Below are positions 5,223 through 6,974 of a DNA stretch of 6,974 nucleotides, piece after piece (the first letter of the stretch is position 1; every line of letters starts with the position of its first letter). The stretch comes from Nitrospirota bacterium (GTDB lineage: Bacteria; Nitrospirota; Nitrospiria; Nitrospirales; UBA8639). The position numbers and the translations under genes were made by a program. The notes under the pieces are model-generated. The model was not told where the DNA came from. It searched no databases and was given only the letters and a program-made list of their open reading frames with translations. The DNA lies in assembly GCA_003235785.1 (NCBI GenBank), contig QJYE01000209.1, forward strand, positions 1 through 6,974. The letters are read 5' to 3'.

Positions 5223-6206
5223 ATGCAGAAGCCATCAGCCGTCAGGATGACGGCATCGTTACGTGTGGGTGTTTTGATGGGTGGCTCATCTGCTGAACGA
5301 GATATTTCCCTGAGGACTGGTCAGTCGATCTGTGAAGCGTTGCGTCGTCGCCGGTACACAGTGGTGCCTATTGATGTTGATGCGACATTACCTCAGCAAT
5401 TGCGGGCTAAGAAAATTTCGGTAGCCTTTCTCGCTCTTCATGGAGCGGGGGGGGAGGATGGCACGGTCCAAGGCTTATTGGAAACGATGGACATTCCCTA
5501 TACCGGATCGGGGGTATCAGCCAGCGCGGTCTGTATGGATAAAGGATTGACTCGTGTGGTGCTTCATGCCGCCGGAATTCCTGTTCCTCCTGGAGAAATT
5601 ATGCAGGCACCAGTGGGACTTTCTCATCCCCCTCGTCATTTGGGATGGCCGGTCGTGGTCAAGCCGAGCAAGGAGGGATCAAGTATCGGTGTCTCTATTG
5701 TGAAAAGGCCTGCTGAGTGGAAGCGTGCGGTGGCCAAGGCGTTTCGTTATGGACCGCAGGCTGTTGTTGAGAAATATATTCCCGGTCGTGAAGTGGCAGT
5801 GGGTGTTCTGGACGGCATCATCTTCCCCGGGGTGGAAGTGATTGCTCCAGGCGGATTTTACGATTTTCGTGCAAAATATGGCAATGCGGCGACCCGCTAT
5901 CTCTGCCCCGCTCAGCTGTCTTCTCGCTTGGAGCAACGTCTTCGGGAATTGGGTGGGCAGGCCTATCACGCCGTAGGGTGTCGAGGGGCCGCTCGTGTTG
6001 ATTTTCGAATTCATCCCAATGGACGGCCGTATGTCTTAGAGCTGAATACGATTCCCGGTATGACGGCGCGAAGTCTGTTGCCGATGGCCGCAGCGCACCA
6101 TGGTATGACCTATGATGATTTGGTCGACGCGATACTCCAGTCGGCAATGCCAAACCGCGGAGGACTGGCCAGTCAACCCATGACGATGAAACGAAGGATG
6201 ACCTGA
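5223..6206 (+). CDS. ddl: Ddl, D-alanine--D-alanine ligase
   Basis: A 327-residue ATP-grasp ligase from this start. It joins two D-Ala to make the dipeptide used by MurF, in the cytoplasm. Motifs: MGGSSAERDISL (19-30, Glu25 for the first D-Ala), LHGAGGEDGTVQG (72-84), YTGSGVSASAVCMDK (93-107), VKPSKEGSSIGVS (147-159, ATP lysine and substrate serine), EKYIPGREVAVG (183-194), FYDFRAKY (212-219), RVDF (258-261) and VLELNTIPGM (271-280, metal-binding Glu273 and Asn275). Tyr219 in AKY corresponds to E. coli DdlB Tyr216, which marks D-Ala-D-Ala rather than D-Ala-D-Lac specificity. Phe215 replaces the usual Tyr of FYDY. A GTG at 5184 with its own ribosome site would add 13 charged residues. I prefer the ATG at 5223 because it is closer to the conserved core, though conserved sequence starts only near residue 13. 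The last 20 residues are unconserved and basic. Confidence 0.95.
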   Translation: MQKPSAVRMTASLRVGVLMGGSSAERDISLRTGQSICEALRRRRYTVVPIDVDATLPQQLRAKKISVAFLALHGAGGEDGTVQGLLETMDIPYTGSGVSASAVCMDKGLTRVVLHAAGIPVPPGEIMQAPVGLSHPPRHLGWPVVVKPSKEGSSIGVSIVKRPAEWKRAVAKAFRYGPQAVVEKYIPGREVAVGVLDGIIFPGVEVIAPGGFYDFRAKYGNAATRYLCPAQLSSRLEQRLRELGGQAYHAVGCRGAARVDFRIHPNGRPYVLELNTIPGMTARSLLPMAAAHHGMTYDDLVDAILQSAMPNRGGLASQPMTMKRRMT

Positions 6207-6973
6207 TGGGTATGCGAAATAACTTTTCCTTACAGCCGCCACGGAAAAACCGGCCGCTCAAGCGTGGGGGCTCTTTGGGACCGAAGGAGAAAGTCCGGAA
6301 CTCATCTCCTGTGCGGCGTGTCATGGTGGGAAGTCTGCTGGCTTGTCTTTTCGTGGTGGTCATGCTCGGTGGGCGGTCTGCGGTGCGGTGGATAAATGAA
6401 TGGACAAAAATTCAAGATGTGACCGTGTTGGGCTTGAATCATCTGTCGCGAGAAGAGATTCTTGCCACGTTGAATTTATCTCCTGATTCGAGTTTGTGGT
6501 CTATCGACATTGATCGCCTTTCGGGTCAGTTGGAGGCCCATCCCTGGATACGTTCGATCACTTTTGATCGCGTCTTCCCTCATGCTCTGGCTGTGCAGGT
6601 TGAGGAACGGCAACCGGCGGCGCTCCTTGATGCCGCGAAAAAACACTATTTTCTCGATATGGAAGGGCATTTGTTGCCAGGGGAGACCGGGAAAGGGAGC
6701 CAGTCGTTTCCGGTTCTTGAAGGACTCACTTCACAGTATTTTGCGGAGCATGAGGACGAGAGTCATCAACGGGCCAAACAGGGGATTCATTTGGCTAAAC
6801 TCGTGTCCCAACATTTTCCCGGGCGCCCACGAGTGAATGTGGCGCAGGCCCACATGACTGTCGTGGATTTCCCTCGCATGCGTTTTCAGTTTGGGCAGGA
6901 ATCGGAGCAACAGTGGGAACGGTTTATGATTTTGTATCCGACGGTCAAGGATACGTTTGAACGACAATCGTAA
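6206..6973 (+). CDS. ftsQ: FtsQ, cell division protein (POTRA domain)
   Basis: A 255-residue bitopic inner-membrane protein. It has a basic cytoplasmic tail (1-37, rich in Arg and Lys), one membrane segment near residues 38-57, a POTRA domain at about 67-134 (IQDVTVLGLNHLSREEIL then LEAHPWIRSITFDRVFPHAL and VQVEERQPAALL), and a periplasmic beta domain from about 145 (YFLDMEGHLLP, FPVLEGL) to the end. Known role: recruits FtsB and FtsL and regulates septal synthesis by FtsW and its partner PBP. The ATG shares its A with the ddl TGA (6204-6206), and AAGGA at 6194-6198 is 7 nt upstream, so translation is probably coupled to ddl. Overall identity in the family is low, so the call rests on POTRA pattern, topology and position. 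The gene is complete and ends one base before the window edge. Confidence 0.93.
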   Translation: MGMRNNFSLQPPRKNRPLKRGGSLGPKEKVRNSSPVRRVMVGSLLACLFVVVMLGGRSAVRWINEWTKIQDVTVLGLNHLSREEILATLNLSPDSSLWSIDIDRLSGQLEAHPWIRSITFDRVFPHALAVQVEERQPAALLDAAKKHYFLDMEGHLLPGETGKGSQSFPVLEGLTSQYFAEHEDESHQRAKQGIHLAKLVSQHFPGRPRVNVAQAHMTVVDFPRMRFQFGQESEQQWERFMILYPTVKDTFERQS

Positions 6974-6974
6974 G

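Noticed and set aside
5818..6363. Long antisense open frame of 181 codons across the ddl-ftsQ junction
   Set aside because: It lies opposite two well-supported genes, is rich in Arg, Pro and Ser as antisense shadows often are, and shows no recognisable domain.

Overview
This window is a stretch of a bacterial dcw (division and cell wall) cluster. All genes are on the + strand, in the order murD (3' end only), ftsW, murG, murC, murB, ddl, ftsQ. The product families are clear from conserved motifs. Base composition is moderate, a little above 50% GC by eye. The gene set, the FtsW-MurG-MurC-MurB-Ddl-FtsQ order and the short type II MurB fit a Gram-negative-type (diderm) chromosome. Sequence style and order recall Nitrospira-like bacteria (Nitrospirota), but this is an impression and no search was run.

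Layout. Bases 1-105 encode the C-terminus of MurD; its TAA directly abuts the ftsW ATG. FtsW (106-1284) is followed after 13 bp by murG (1298-2374). Then comes a 319-bp stretch without a convincing gene (2375-2693), unusual in a compact operon. murC (2694-4112) is followed by a 123-bp spacer with a pyrimidine-rich, G-poor heptad repeat and a tiny ORF overlapping the murB start. murB (4236-5159), a 63-bp purine-rich spacer, ddl (5223-6206) and ftsQ (6206-6973, sharing one base with the ddl stop) complete the window. One base remains after ftsQ; ftsA would be expected next, outside the window.

How the genes work together. Ddl makes D-Ala-D-Ala. MurB completes UDP-MurNAc, MurC adds L-Ala and MurD adds D-Glu on the cytoplasmic side. 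MurG adds GlcNAc to lipid I to give lipid II. FtsW polymerises lipid II into septal glycan, and FtsQ helps recruit and control the FtsW-containing divisome. This is core housekeeping machinery, and I see no mobile element, CRISPR array, RNA gene or defence system. The points worth a second look are in the two larger spacers and around the starts of murB and ddl, and they are regulatory hypotheses rather than a new system.
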